Assembly: GCF_000716445.1 (NCBI RefSeq)
Contig: NZ_JNWK01000008.1
Coordinates: 62,001 to 126,000, forward strand
Length of the DNA: 64,000 nucleotides
Reading direction: 5' to 3'
Source of the DNA: Streptomyces wedmorensis
Lineage (GTDB): Bacteria > Actinomycetota > Actinomycetes > Streptomycetales > Streptomycetaceae
This document shows, piece by piece, positions 7,903 through 16,804 of the stretch. Made by a program: the position numbers and the translations under genes. The number at the start of each line of letters is the position of its first letter. Position 1 is the stretch's first letter. The notes beneath the pieces are model-generated. The model worked only from the letters and a program-made list of their open reading frames with translations. It ran no database searches and had not been told where the DNA came from.

Positions 7903-8790
7903 TCACAGCGTGCCCAGCTTGATGAGGCTCAGGAGGGCGATCAGCTGGATCGCCGAGGCGCCCAGGGCCTTGGGCCAGGGGAGGTCGTGGGAGCGGCTCA
8001 CCATGAGGGTGAAGAGGGCTCCGGCGGCCAGCCAGGTCAGCCAGCCGACGATCTGGACGAGGCCGTTCTCGCCGCCGAGGAAGAGGGCGAAGACGAGGCG
8101 GGGCGCGTCCGTGATCGACATGATCAGCATGGAGAGGCCGACGGTCGGCTGCCAGGTGCCGTCGCCGCCCAGCTGGCGGGCGAGGGTGTGGGTGACCGCG
8201 CCGAGGATGAGTCCGCCGAGGACGAAGCCGGTGGCGGTCATCAGGACGTACGGGATCGCCGTCGACAGGGTCGCGTTGATCGCCTCGTCGCGGGCCTTGT
8301 CGAAGCCGAAGATCGCGAGCAGGCCGTAGAGGAAGGTGACGACCAGCGCCGGGCCCCAGACGGCGTGGTCGCGCATCCGGAGGAAGGTGTCCGCCGGGCG
8401 CAGCACGATGCCGCTCAGGAGCGCCTTCCAGGGCAGCCGGGGGCCCACGGGGGCGGGAGGCGCCTGGTGGCCCCCGGCCTGGCCGTACGGGTCGTCGACG
8501 CTGAACATCTGGGTGTGCCCCGGGCTGTTCGCCGCCGAGTACTGCTGCTGGTGCTGGGGGTCGCCGAAGTACTCCGGCTCCCCGTAGGGCTGTTGCCCCT
8601 GCCCCCGCTGCCCGTGTCCCTGCTGCCCGTACGACTGCTGCCCGTACGACTGCCCCTGCTGCGGTGGCTGCTGCCACTGCTGCTGCGGGTACGGCGGCGG
8701 GGCCGCGTTGTACCCGTACGGCGCCTGCTGCGGTTGTCGGTTCTGCGGGGGGCGGTTGTCCCGGCCGCGTCCGTTCCTGAATCCAGCCAC
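7903..8790 (-). CDS. Yip1-domain membrane protein with Q-rich N-terminus
   Basis: 295 aa. The first 120 residues are low complexity, rich in Gln, Pro, Tyr and Gly (repeats such as SYGQQ), and probably cytoplasmic and disordered. The remainder has about five membrane segments (LVVTFLYGLLAIFGF, VLMTATGFVLGGLILGAV, MLIMSITDAPRLVFALFL, ...) in the arrangement of the YIP1 family, with a conserved LLSGIVLRPADTFLRMRD entry segment. The function in bacteria is not established. The gene stands alone, followed by a terminator shared with the convergent response regulator. Confidence 0.8.
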   Translation of the reverse strand: MAGFRNGRGRDNRPPQNRQPQQAPYGYNAAPPPYPQQQWQQPPQQGQSYGQQSYGQQGHGQRGQGQQPYGEPEYFGDPQHQQQYSAANSPGHTQMFSVDDPYGQAGGHQAPPAPVGPRLPWKALLSGIVLRPADTFLRMRDHAVWGPALVVTFLYGLLAIFGFDKARDEAINATLSTAIPYVLMTATGFVLGGLILGAVTHTLARQLGGDGTWQPTVGLSMLIMSITDAPRLVFALFLGGENGLVQIVGWLTWLAAGALFTLMVSRSHDLPWPKALGASAIQLIALLSLIKLGTL

Positions 8791-8952
8791 GTCATTGAAC
8801 GTACCCGCTCCGGCTGTGGGCTCGCTCCTTTGCGGCTGACCTGTGACATCCCCTAGGGGGTGCCTTGGTGGTGACGCGGTCGTGGGGGAGGCGCGGGGCG
8901 GCTGTCACGAATCCGACGTATCGCCGCAATGGGGACCCGCAACAGGGATGCG

Positions 8953-8990
8953 AAGAGGGCCGCCCCGCGTGATCGCGGGACGGCCCTCTT
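8953..8990 (-). terminator. Terminator of the Fe-S oxidoreductase gene
   Basis: A 17-bp stem with one G-T pair (8953-8969 with 8974-8990) lies 12 nt beyond the stop codon of the minus-strand gene ending at 9003. Confidence 0.75.
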
Positions 8991-9002
8991 GGGGTGTCAG
9001 CT

Positions 9003-11261
9003 TCAGACAGCCGGCTCGGGCTCCGCGGCCTCGGGCTCGGGGTCGGGGTCGACCGGGGTCTTCACCGATTCGAGGAGCAGCTGGGCCACGTCCACGACGG
9101 TGACGGACTCCTTGGCCTTGCCCTCGTTCTTCTTGCCGTTGACCGAGTCGGTCAGCATGACGAGGCAGAACGGGCAGGCGGTGGAGACGATGTCCGGGTT
9201 GAGGGAGAGGGCCTCGTCGACGCGCTCGTTGTTGATGCGCTTGCCGATCCGCTCCTCCATCCACATCCGGGCACCACCGGCGCCGCAGCAGAAGCCGCGC
9301 TCCTTGTGGCGGTGCATCTCCTGCTGGCGCAGGCCCGGGACGGCGGACATGATCTCGCGCGGCGGCGTGTAGACCTTGTTGTGCCGGCCCAGGTAGCAGG
9401 GGTCGTGGTAGGTGATGAGGCCCTCGACCGGGGTGACCGGGACCAGCTTGCCCTCGTCGATGAGGTGCTGGAGCAGCTGGGTGTGGTGGATGACCTCGTA
9501 CTCGCCGCCGAGCTGCGGGTACTCGTTGGCGATGGTGTTGAAGCAGTGCGGGCAGGTCGAGACGATCCGCTTCGCCGACTTCGGCTTCTTGGTCGACTCG
9601 TCCTCGTCGTCCTCGCCGAACGCCATGTTCAGCATGGCGACGTTCTCCTGGGCGAGCTGCTGGAACAGCGGCTCGTTGCCCAGGCGGCGGGGGGAGTCAC
9701 CGGTGCACTTCTCGTCGCCGCCCATGATCGCGAACTTGACGCCCGCCATGTGCAGCAGCTCCGCGAAGGCCTTGGTGGTCTTCTTGGCGCGGTCCTCCAG
9801 GGCGCCGGCGCAGCCGACCCAGTAGAGGTAGTCGAACTCGGAGAGGTCCTCGACGTCCTTGCCGACGATGGGGACCTCGAAGTCGACCTCCTTGGTCCAC
9901 TCGACGCGCTGCTTCTTCGCCAGGCCCCAGGGGTTGCCCTTCTTCTCCAGGTTCTTGAGCATCGTGCCCGCCTCGGACGGGAACGCGGACTCGATCATCA
10001 CCTGGTAGCGGCGCATGTCGACGATGTGGTCGATGTGCTCGATGTCGACCGGGCACTGCTCGACGCAGGCGCCGCAGGTGGTGCAGGACCACAGGACGTC
10101 GGGGTCGATGACGCCGTTCTCCTCGGCGGTGCCGATGAGGGGGCGCTCGGCCTCGGCGATCGCGGAGGCGGGGACGTCCTTCAGCTGCTCCTCGGATGCC
10201 TTCTCGTTGCCCTCCATGTCCTTGCCGCCGCCGGCGAGCAGGTACGGGGCCTTGGCGTGCGCGTGGTCGCGCAGCGACATGATGAGGAGCTTCGGCGAGA
10301 GGGGCTTGCCGGTGTTCCAGGCGGGGCACTGCGACTGGCAGCGTCCGCACTCGGTGCAGGTGGAGAAGTCGAGGATGCCCTTCCAGGAGAACTGCTCGAC
10401 CTGGGAGACGCCGAAGACGGCGTCCTCGGCCGGGTCCTCCCAGTCGATCTCCTTGCCGGCCGTCGTCATCGGCTGGAGCGCGCCCAGGGCGGTGGAGCCG
10501 TCGGCGTTGCGCTTGAACCAGATGTTCGGGAAGCCGAGGAAGCGGTGCCAGGCGACGCCCATGTTGGTGTTGAGCGAGACCGTGATCATCCAGGTGAAGG
10601 ACGTGACGATCTTGAGGCACGCGAAGAAGTAGGTCAGGTACTGGATCGTGCTGATGTCCAGGCCGTCGAGGAGCGCGATCAGCGGGTACGAGGCGAAGAA
10701 GCCCGGCTCCCAGCTCGTCACGTGGTGCTGGACGCCTTCGAGGGCGCGCAGCGTCATGATGCAGACGCCGACGATCAGGATGACGGCCTCGACGAAGTAG
10801 GCCTGGCCGGTCTTGGAGCCCGCGAAGCGCGACTTGCGGCCCGCCTTGGTCGGCTTGCTGAGCTGGCGGATCACGATGAGGGTCACGATGCCGAGGACCG
10901 TCATCAGGCCGAGGAACTCGGTGAAGACCTCGTACGGCAGCCAGTCGCCGATGATCGGGATCAGCCAGTCGGCCTGGAAGAGCTGGCCGAAGGCGTTCAC
11001 GATGGTGAGGAGCAGCGAGAAGAAGCCCACCGCCACGAACCAGTGCGCGAAGCCGACGATGCCCCAGCGGTTCATCCTGGTGTGGCCGAGGAACTCCTTG
11101 ACCAGGGTGATGGTGCGCTGCTTGGGGTCACCGGTGCGTGTACCGGCGGGCACCGGCTGACCGAGCCGCACGAAGCGGTAGATCTGCACGGTGGCGCGGC
11201 CGAACAGCGCGACGGCCACCACCGTGATGGCGATCGACACGATGATCGCGGCGAGTTGCAT
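9003..11261 (-). CDS. Membrane-bound (Fe-S) oxidoreductase, CCG-domain / HdrD-LutA-like
   Basis: 752 aa. The N-terminal third has about five to six membrane helices. It is followed by two 4Fe-4S ferredoxin motifs, CTECGRCQSQCP (about 300) and CTTCGACVEQCP (about 391). Then come two CCG domains with CPHC (about 570), HDPCYLGRH (about 620) and CCGAGGARMW (about 658). This architecture is that of membrane Fe-S reductases related to heterodisulfide reductase subunits, with a conserved and reportedly important homologue in mycobacteria. It probably passes electrons between a quinone-linked membrane domain and a cytoplasmic partner; the substrate is unknown. An acidic tail ends the protein. GAGGAG precedes the ATG. 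Confidence 0.88.
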   Translation of the reverse strand: MQLAAIIVSIAITVVAVALFGRATVQIYRFVRLGQPVPAGTRTGDPKQRTITLVKEFLGHTRMNRWGIVGFAHWFVAVGFFSLLLTIVNAFGQLFQADWLIPIIGDWLPYEVFTEFLGLMTVLGIVTLIVIRQLSKPTKAGRKSRFAGSKTGQAYFVEAVILIVGVCIMTLRALEGVQHHVTSWEPGFFASYPLIALLDGLDISTIQYLTYFFACLKIVTSFTWMITVSLNTNMGVAWHRFLGFPNIWFKRNADGSTALGALQPMTTAGKEIDWEDPAEDAVFGVSQVEQFSWKGILDFSTCTECGRCQSQCPAWNTGKPLSPKLLIMSLRDHAHAKAPYLLAGGGKDMEGNEKASEEQLKDVPASAIAEAERPLIGTAEENGVIDPDVLWSCTTCGACVEQCPVDIEHIDHIVDMRRYQVMIESAFPSEAGTMLKNLEKKGNPWGLAKKQRVEWTKEVDFEVPIVGKDVEDLSEFDYLYWVGCAGALEDRAKKTTKAFAELLHMAGVKFAIMGGDEKCTGDSPRRLGNEPLFQQLAQENVAMLNMAFGEDDEDESTKKPKSAKRIVSTCPHCFNTIANEYPQLGGEYEVIHHTQLLQHLIDEGKLVPVTPVEGLITYHDPCYLGRHNKVYTPPREIMSAVPGLRQQEMHRHKERGFCCGAGGARMWMEERIGKRINNERVDEALSLNPDIVSTACPFCLVMLTDSVNGKKNEGKAKESVTVVDVAQLLLESVKTPVDPDPEPEAAEPEPAV

Positions 11262-11368
11262 GACGGGCTCCTCGGGCGGGCCTACTAAGCGGTAACTTAT
11301 TGAGTTCCTGCTGAGATTACCCGGTCACGGCGCCGCGCTGTAGCGGCGCTCGCGGTGATATGTGTCGC

Positions 11369-11857
11369 TCAGGCAAACCTTGCCGCGCGACGCCTGCGGA
11401 CTGCTGGAAGCGTACGCGCCAGGATGGCGAGGTCCATCCCCAGCCAATGATGGTCCACGTAGTGGAGATCGAGCAGCTCGCGCTCCTCCCACGGCAGCTC
11501 CGAGCGGCCGCTGATCTGCCACGGCCCGGTGAGCCCCGGACGTACGGAGAGCCGGCGGCGGCCGTCGCCCGCGCACTCGCGGTGGGTGGGGGTCAGCGGG
11601 CACGGCCCGACCAGTGACATCCGGCCCGTGACGACGTGCAGCAGCAGGGGCAGCGCGGCCAGCGGGCTCTTCGTGCGGAAGGTCAGCATCGTGAAGTTCC
11701 GGCCGTTCAGGCCGGCCACCGTCCGCCGGCGCAGCACGCCGCGGCCCGGGGTGGCCGAGCCGAGCGCGACCGACAGGGCGACGGCGGCGACCAGGGGCGA
11801 GAGGAGGGCGAGCAGGGTGATTCCGCCCGTCAGGTCGAGCGTGCGCTTCGCCGTCAT
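11369..11857 (-). CDS. Short bacterial sugar-transferase-like protein
   Basis: 162 aa, ATG 11857 with GGAGG upstream. It resembles the WcaJ/ExoY undecaprenyl-phosphate sugar transferase domain: KRTLDLTGGITLLALL, one N-terminal hydrophobic segment, then GRMSLVGPCPLTP, RPGLTGPWQISGR and DLHYVDHHWLGMDLAIL. The block normally found between the FRTM-like motif and DELPQL/NVLxG is shortened here (FRTKSPLAALPLLLHVVTG), which would remove residues usually needed for activity. It may therefore be a reduced or inactive paralogue. It is monocistronic and divergent from dnaK. Confidence 0.75.
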   Translation of the reverse strand: MTAKRTLDLTGGITLLALLSPLVAAVALSVALGSATPGRGVLRRRTVAGLNGRNFTMLTFRTKSPLAALPLLLHVVTGRMSLVGPCPLTPTHRECAGDGRRRLSVRPGLTGPWQISGRSELPWEERELLDLHYVDHHWLGMDLAILARTLPAVRRRRAARFA

Positions 11858-12023
11858 GCGCCTGCCTCCGTGATCCGGCGAGATCCGTAAGGAATCATGG
11901 GATATTCGTGGGATATGCCTGCTTTGCCCGGCCACGGGCATCCGGACTCTCTCACGCCGCACCCCGTCCGACCCGGCATCGACGCGCTCCGGACCCCCCT
12001 TTGAGTGAGACTGCAGGCGAAGA

Positions 12024-12044
12024 GTTGAGCCACCTCCACTCAGG
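12024..12044 (+). promoter_or_regulatory. Upstream HAIR-like operator of dnaK (imperfect)
   Basis: GTTGAGC-N7-ACTCAGG differs at three positions from the HspR-associated inverted repeat CTTGAGT-N7-ACTCAAG. It lies 52 bp upstream of the perfect copy and just before a candidate -35 (TTGACG, 12049-12054). Confidence 0.7.
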
Positions 12045-12048
12045 TCTG

Positions 12049-12096
12049 TTGACGCGATCCGCGTCGTCGTGCATCCTTGAGTCAGTTCCACTCAAG
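12049..12096 (+). promoter_or_regulatory. dnaK promoter overlapped by a perfect HAIR operator
   Basis: The HAIR site CTTGAGT-N7-ACTCAAG is perfect at 12076-12096. A candidate -35 TTGACG (12049-12054) and -10 CATCCT (12072-12077, 17-bp spacer) place the transcription start inside the operator, so HspR bound with DnaK would block initiation. The GGAGGA ribosome site follows at 12107. Confidence 0.85.
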
Positions 12097-12118
12097 TCAG
12101 TCAGCTGGAGGAATCGAA

Positions 12119-13960
12119 ATGGCACGTGCGGTCGGCATCGACCTGGGCACGACTAACTCCGTCGTCAGCGTTCTGGAAGGCGGCGAGCCCACCGTCATCA
12201 CCAACGCCGAGGGCGCCAGGACCACGCCGTCCGTCGTCGCCTTCGCGAAGAACGGCGAGGTGCTCGTCGGCGAGGTGGCCAAGCGTCAGGCCGTCACCAA
12301 CGTCGACAGGACCATCCGGTCGGTCAAGCGCCACATGGGCACCGACTGGAAGATCGAGATCGACGGCAAGAACTTCAACCCGCAGCAGATGAGCGCCTTC
12401 ATCCTGCAGAAGCTGAAGCGCGACGCCGAGGCCTACCTGGGCGAGAAGGTCGTCGACGCGGTCATCACCGTCCCGGCGTACTTCAACGACTCCGAGCGTC
12501 AGGCCACCAAGGAGGCCGGTGAGATCGCGGGCCTCAACGTCCTGCGCATCGTCAACGAGCCGACCGCGGCCGCCCTGGCGTACGGCCTCGACAAGGACGA
12601 CCAGACGATCCTCGTCTTCGACCTCGGTGGCGGCACCTTCGACGTGTCCCTCCTGGAGATCGGCGACGGCGTCGTCGAGGTGAAGGCCACCAACGGTGAC
12701 AACCACCTCGGTGGTGACGACTGGGACCAGCGCGTCGTCGACTACCTGGTGCAGCAGTTCCAGAACGGCCACGGCGTGGACCTGGCCAAGGACAAGATGG
12801 CTCTCCAGCGTCTCCGCGAGGCCGCGGAGAAGGCGAAGATCGAGCTCTCGTCCTCGACCGAGACCTCCATCAACCTGCCGTACATCACGGCCTCCGCCGA
12901 GGGCCCGCTGCACCTGGACGAGAAGCTCACGCGCGCCCAGTTCCAGCAGCTCACCTCGGACCTGCTCGACCGCTGCAAGGTGCCGTTCCACAACGTCATC
13001 AAGGACGCGGGCATCAACCTCTCCGAGATCGACCACGTCGTTCTCGTCGGTGGCTCGACCCGCATGCCGGCCGTCGCCGAGCTCGTCAAGGAGCTGACCG
13101 GCGGCCAGGACGCCAACAAGGGCGTCAACCCGGACGAGGTCGTCGCCATCGGCGCCGCCCTCCAGGCCGGTGTCCTCAAGGGTGAGGTCAAGGACGTCCT
13201 GCTCCTCGACGTGACCCCGCTGTCCCTCGGCATCGAGACCAAGGGCGGCATCATGACCAAGCTCATCGAGCGCAACACCACGATCCCGACCAAGCGGTCC
13301 GAGATCTTCACGACGGCCGAGGACAACCAGCCGTCCGTGCAGATCCAGGTCTACCAGGGCGAGCGCGAGATCGCGGCGTACAACAAGAAGCTCGGGATGT
13401 TCGAGCTGACCGGTCTGCCGCCGGCGCCGCGTGGCGTCCCGCAGATCGAGGTCGCCTTCGACATCGACGCCAACGGCATCATGCACGTGACCGCGAAGGA
13501 CCTGGGCACGGGCAAGGAGCAGAAGATGACCGTCACCGGCGGCTCCTCGCTGCCGAAGGACGAGGTCGACCGGATGCGCCAGGAGGCCGAGCAGTACGCG
13601 GACGAGGACCACCGTCGCCGCGAGGCCGCCGAGTCCCGCAACCAGGGCGAGCAGCTCGTCTACCAGACCGAGAAGTTCCTCAAGGACAACGAGGACAAGG
13701 TCCCCGGTGACGTGAAGGCCGAGGTCGAGGCCGCGCTCGTCGAGCTGAAGGACAAGCTCAAGGGCGAGGACACCGCCGAGATCCGCACCGCCACCGAGAA
13801 GGTCGCGGCCGTCTCGCAGAAGCTCGGCCAGGCGCTGTACGCCGATGCCCAGGGCGCCCAGGCCGCCGGCGGCGCCGAGGGTCAGGCCCAGGCGCAGGAC
13901 GACGACGTCGTCGACGCCGAGATCGTCGACGACGAGAAGCCGAAGGGCGGCCAGGCGTGA
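12119..13960 (+). CDS. dnaK: Chaperone DnaK (Hsp70)
   Basis: 613 aa. The ATPase domain starts [17 protein letters not shown] and keeps the phosphate loops [15 protein letters not shown] and [13 protein letters not shown]. The conserved linker precedes [14 protein letters not shown] of the substrate domain, and an acidic tail [18 protein letters not shown] ends it. ATG 12119 follows GGAGGA. It folds cytoplasmic proteins with GrpE and DnaJ and also acts as HspR's co-repressor in Streptomyces, linking operon output to free DnaK. First gene of dnaK-grpE-dnaJ-hspR; it overlaps grpE by 4 bp. Confidence 0.99.
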   Translation: MARAVGIDLGTTNSVVSVLEGGEPTVITNAEGARTTPSVVAFAKNGEVLVGEVAKRQAVTNVDRTIRSVKRHMGTDWKIEIDGKNFNPQQMSAFILQKLKRDAEAYLGEKVVDAVITVPAYFNDSERQATKEAGEIAGLNVLRIVNEPTAAALAYGLDKDDQTILVFDLGGGTFDVSLLEIGDGVVEVKATNGDNHLGGDDWDQRVVDYLVQQFQNGHGVDLAKDKMALQRLREAAEKAKIELSSSTETSINLPYITASAEGPLHLDEKLTRAQFQQLTSDLLDRCKVPFHNVIKDAGINLSEIDHVVLVGGSTRMPAVAELVKELTGGQDANKGVNPDEVVAIGAALQAGVLKGEVKDVLLLDVTPLSLGIETKGGIMTKLIERNTTIPTKRSEIFTTAEDNQPSVQIQVYQGEREIAAYNKKLGMFELTGLPPAPRGVPQIEVAFDIDANGIMHVTAKDLGTGKEQKMTVTGGSSLPKDEVDRMRQEAEQYADEDHRRREAAESRNQGEQLVYQTEKFLKDNEDKVPGDVKAEVEAALVELKDKLKGEDTAEIRTATEKVAAVSQKLGQALYADAQGAQAAGGAEGQAQAQDDDVVDAEIVDDEKPKGGQA

Positions 13961-14613
13961 CCGAGGAGACCCCGGGCTTCGAGGAGAAGTCCGACGTCCC
14001 CTCCGGCGCCACCCCTGACGACGCCGCCGAGGCCGTCGAGAACTCCGCCAAGGAGGACTCGACGGCCCCGGCCGGGGACGCAAGCAACGAGAAGTCGGCC
14101 GGTACCGCGGGCCTCACCGCCCAGCTGGACCAGGTCCGTTCCGCGCTCGACGAGCGCACCGCGGACCTCCAGCGGCTCCAGGCCGAGTACCAGAACTACC
14201 GCCGCCGCGTGGAGCGGGACCGGGTCACGGTCAAGGAGATCGCCGTCGCGAGCCTCCTGTCCGAGCTCCTTCCCGTGCTCGACGACGTCGGCCGGGCCCG
14301 GGACCACGGCGAGCTCGTGGGCGGGTTCAAGTCGGTGGCCGAATCGCTGGAGACCGTCGTCGCCAAGATGGGTCTGCAGCAGTTCGGCAAGGAGGGCGAG
14401 CCCTTCGACCCGACGATCCACGAGGCCCTGATGCACTCGTACGCGCCGGACGTCACCGAGACGACCTGCGTGGCGATCCTGCAGCCGGGGTACCGGATCG
14501 GCGAGCGGACCATCCGGCCCGCCCGCGTGGCCGTCGCCGAGCCCCAGCCGGGCGCGCAGGCGAAGGCGGAGGAGTCGGAAGACCCCGACAAGTCCGAGAA
14601 GGACAGCGAGTAA
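13957..14613 (+). CDS. grpE: Nucleotide exchange factor GrpE
   Basis: 218 aa from GTG 13957, overlapping the dnaK stop (GTGA). An acidic, low-complexity N-terminus (1-50) precedes the long dimerising helix ([20 protein letters not shown]) and the C-terminal beta domain with the signature [17 protein letters not shown] and [22 protein letters not shown] end. It releases ADP from DnaK. The Glu/Ala-rich ends are typical of actinomycetes. Confidence 0.98.
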   Translation: MTEETPGFEEKSDVPSGATPDDAAEAVENSAKEDSTAPAGDASNEKSAGTAGLTAQLDQVRSALDERTADLQRLQAEYQNYRRRVERDRVTVKEIAVASLLSELLPVLDDVGRARDHGELVGGFKSVAESLETVVAKMGLQQFGKEGEPFDPTIHEALMHSYAPDVTETTCVAILQPGYRIGERTIRPARVAVAEPQPGAQAKAEESEDPDKSEKDSE

Positions 14614-14646
14614 CAGCCGTACCCGCGTGCGGGAGGAGGGACGTCG

Positions 14647-15822
14647 ATGAGCACGAAGGACTTCGTCGAGAAGGACTACTACAAGGTTCTCGGCGTCCCC
14701 AAGGACGCCACAGAGGCCGAGATCAAGAAGGCGTACCGGAAGCTCGCCCGCGAGAACCATCCGGACGCCAACAAGGGCGACACCAAGGCCGAGGAGCGCT
14801 TCAAGGAGATCTCCGAGGCCAACGACATCCTCGGTGACCCCAAGAAGCGCAAGGAGTACGACGACGCCCGCGCGCTGTTCGGGAACGGCGGCTTCCGGGC
14901 CGGCGGCCCCGGCGGCGGCTCGTTCAACTTCGACCTGGGCGACCTCTTCGGAGGCGCCCAGGGCGGGGCGGGCGGCGGCTTCGGCGGCGGGGGCGGCATC
15001 GGGGACGTCTTCGGCGGCCTGTTCAACCGCGGGGCCGGCGGGGGCACACGCACCCAGCCGCGGCGCGGTCAGGACATCGAGTCCGAGGTGACGCTCAGCT
15101 TCACCGAGGCCATCGAGGGCGCGACCGTACCGCTGCGGATGTCCAGCCAGCAGCCGTGCACGGCCTGTTCCGGCACCGGCGACAAGAACGGCACGCCCCG
15201 GGTGTGCCCGACCTGCGTCGGCACCGGTCAGGTCTCGCGCGGCAGCGGCGGCGGCTTCTCGCTCACCGACCCCTGCGTCGACTGCAAGGGCCGCGGCCTC
15301 ATCGCCGAGAACCCCTGCGAGGTCTGCAAGGGCAGCGGGCGCGCCAAGTCGTCCCGCACCATGCAGGTCCGCATCCCGGCGGGAGTCTCCGACGGGCAGA
15401 AGATCAGGCTGCGCGGCAAGGGAGCGCCGGGCGAGCGCGGCGGGCAGCACGGCGACCTGTACGTCGTCGTGCACGTCGACGCCCACCCGGTCTTCGGCCG
15501 CAAGGACGCCAACCTCACCGTCACGGTGCCGGTCTCCTTCGCGGAGGCGGCACTCGGCGGCGAGATCAAGGTCCCGACCCTCGGCGGCCCCGCGGTCACG
15601 CTCAAGCTGCCCGCGGGCTCGGCGAACGGTCTGACCATGCGCGCCCGGGGCAAGGGCGCGGTCCGCAAGGACGGCACCCGCGGCGACCTCCTCGTCACGG
15701 TCGAGGTCGCGGTGCCCAAGGAACTGGACGACAAGGCACGCGAGGCCCTGGTGACCTACCGCGAGGCGACCGCCTCCGAGGACCCCCGGGCGGAGCTGTT
15801 CCAGGCCGCGAAGGGAGCGTGA
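14647..15822 (+). CDS. dnaJ: Co-chaperone DnaJ (Hsp40, type I)
   Basis: 391 aa. The J-domain holds the HPD triad (ARENHPDANKG) that stimulates DnaK's ATPase. A Gly/Phe-rich region (about 80-140) follows, then four zinc-binding CxxCxGxG repeats (CTACSGTG, CPTCVGTG, CVDCKGRG, CEVCKGSG) and two C-terminal substrate-binding beta domains. It is third in the operon, 33 bp after grpE, and hspR begins 4 bp after its stop. Confidence 0.98.
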   Translation: MSTKDFVEKDYYKVLGVPKDATEAEIKKAYRKLARENHPDANKGDTKAEERFKEISEANDILGDPKKRKEYDDARALFGNGGFRAGGPGGGSFNFDLGDLFGGAQGGAGGGFGGGGGIGDVFGGLFNRGAGGGTRTQPRRGQDIESEVTLSFTEAIEGATVPLRMSSQQPCTACSGTGDKNGTPRVCPTCVGTGQVSRGSGGGFSLTDPCVDCKGRGLIAENPCEVCKGSGRAKSSRTMQVRIPAGVSDGQKIRLRGKGAPGERGGQHGDLYVVVHVDAHPVFGRKDANLTVTVPVSFAEAALGGEIKVPTLGGPAVTLKLPAGSANGLTMRARGKGAVRKDGTRGDLLVTVEVAVPKELDDKAREALVTYREATASEDPRAELFQAAKGA

Positions 15823-15826
15823 CCCG

Positions 15827-16270
15827 ATGGACGGACGCCGACGCAATCCGTACGAACTGACCGACGAGTCGCCGGTGTACGTCATCTCGGTGGCGGCCCA
15901 GCTCTCCGGTCTGCACCCGCAGACCCTGCGGCAGTACGACCGGCTCGGCCTGGTCTCCCCGGACCGTACGGCCGGCCGGGGGCGGCGCTACTCGGCCCGT
16001 GACATCGAGCTGCTCCGCCAGGTGCAGCAGCTGTCGCAGGACGAGGGCATCAACCTGGCCGGGATCAAGCGCATCATCGAACTGGAGAACCAGGTCGCGG
16101 CGCTGCAGAGCCGGATCGCGGAGCTGTCGGCGGCGGTCGACGGCGCGGCGGCGGCGATGCGCCAGCGCGAGGCCCAGGTCCACGCCTCGTACCGGCGTGA
16201 CCTGGTGCCCTACCAGGACGTGCAGCAGGCGAGCGCCCTGGTGGTGTGGCGCCCCAAGCGCGGCGAGTAG
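15827..16270 (+). CDS. hspR: Heat-shock repressor HspR (MerR family)
   Basis: 147 aa. It has a MerR-type winged helix (VYVISVAAQLSGLHPQTLRQ, YDRLGLVSPDRTAGRGRRYS) and a coiled-coil dimerisation helix (ELENQVAALQSRIAEL). In Streptomyces HspR binds HAIR repeats upstream of dnaK and clpB with DnaK as co-repressor. The sites at 12024-12096 and 18998-19018 fit this feedback circuit. The tail SALVVWRPKRGE is typical of the family. Last gene of the operon, ending at a perfect hairpin. Confidence 0.98.
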   Translation: MDGRRRNPYELTDESPVYVISVAAQLSGLHPQTLRQYDRLGLVSPDRTAGRGRRYSARDIELLRQVQQLSQDEGINLAGIKRIIELENQVAALQSRIAELSAAVDGAAAAMRQREAQVHASYRRDLVPYQDVQQASALVVWRPKRGE

Positions 16271-16284
16271 CCCTTCGTTCGTCC

Positions 16285-16320
16285 CCGAAGCCCTGTCCAC
16301 AGCTGTGGACAGGGCTTCGG
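16285..16320 (+). terminator. Terminator of the dnaK operon
   Basis: A perfect 36-nt palindrome (16-bp stem, AGCT loop) starts 15 nt after the hspR stop. Its centre contains inverted DnaA-box-like CTGTCCACA, which I take as coincidental. Confidence 0.85.
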
Positions 16321-16331
16321 TGCGTCCCGGT

Positions 16332-16799
16332 TCAGGGGATCAGCTCGGAGACGATCTCGCCGACCGTCTCGTACCAGGGGGACGCGCCGGTGCCGAAGGC
16401 GGCCGCGAGGGCGGTGCCGACGGCGATGTCGCGGGGCGTCGCGCCGGGTTCCCAGGTGTCGATGACGCGGCCGTCGCCCGAGCACAGCAGCTCGCCGACG
16501 CGGTGGCCGTCCCGGGTGAAGCGGCTGTGGTCGTGCCCGCTCGGCACCAGGCGGTAGCGGACCCCGTCGGTGCGGACGTCGACGCGGTACGAGCGCCGCA
16601 GCAGCCGGCCGCGGGCCGGGCGGATGACGGCCGGCTCCCCGTCGACGGTGAGCGCGAGGAGCTCCGCCCGGCGGGTCCCGATCGGGGTGTGGGTGTCGGG
16701 GCGGCTTCCGGGGGCCCGTACGAGCTCCACGGCGGGCAGCCCGTGGCCGGAGACCCGGAGCGTGCCGGCGGGGCCGTCCAGGTCGATCTGTACGTACAC
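16332..16799 (-). CDS. Hypothetical 155-aa protein downstream of the TrmB/LuxR-like regulator
   Basis: GTG start at 16799, 5 bp after the regulator's stop, so the two are probably one transcript. The protein is beta-strand rich: an N-terminal half with alternating hydrophobic residues (VYVQIDLDGPAGTLRVSG, RSYRVDVRTDGVRYRLVPS) and a C-terminal half ending in a helix (AVGTALAAAFGTGASPW). No signal peptide, membrane helix or catalytic motif is visible. It may belong to the GEPSWE peptide module next door, but this rests only on position. Confidence 0.65.
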   Translation of the reverse strand: MYVQIDLDGPAGTLRVSGHGLPAVELVRAPGSRPDTHTPIGTRRAELLALTVDGEPAVIRPARGRLLRRSYRVDVRTDGVRYRLVPSGHDHSRFTRDGHRVGELLCSGDGRVIDTWEPGATPRDIAVGTALAAAFGTGASPWYETVGEIVSELIP

Positions 16800-16804
16800 G
16801 GCGG

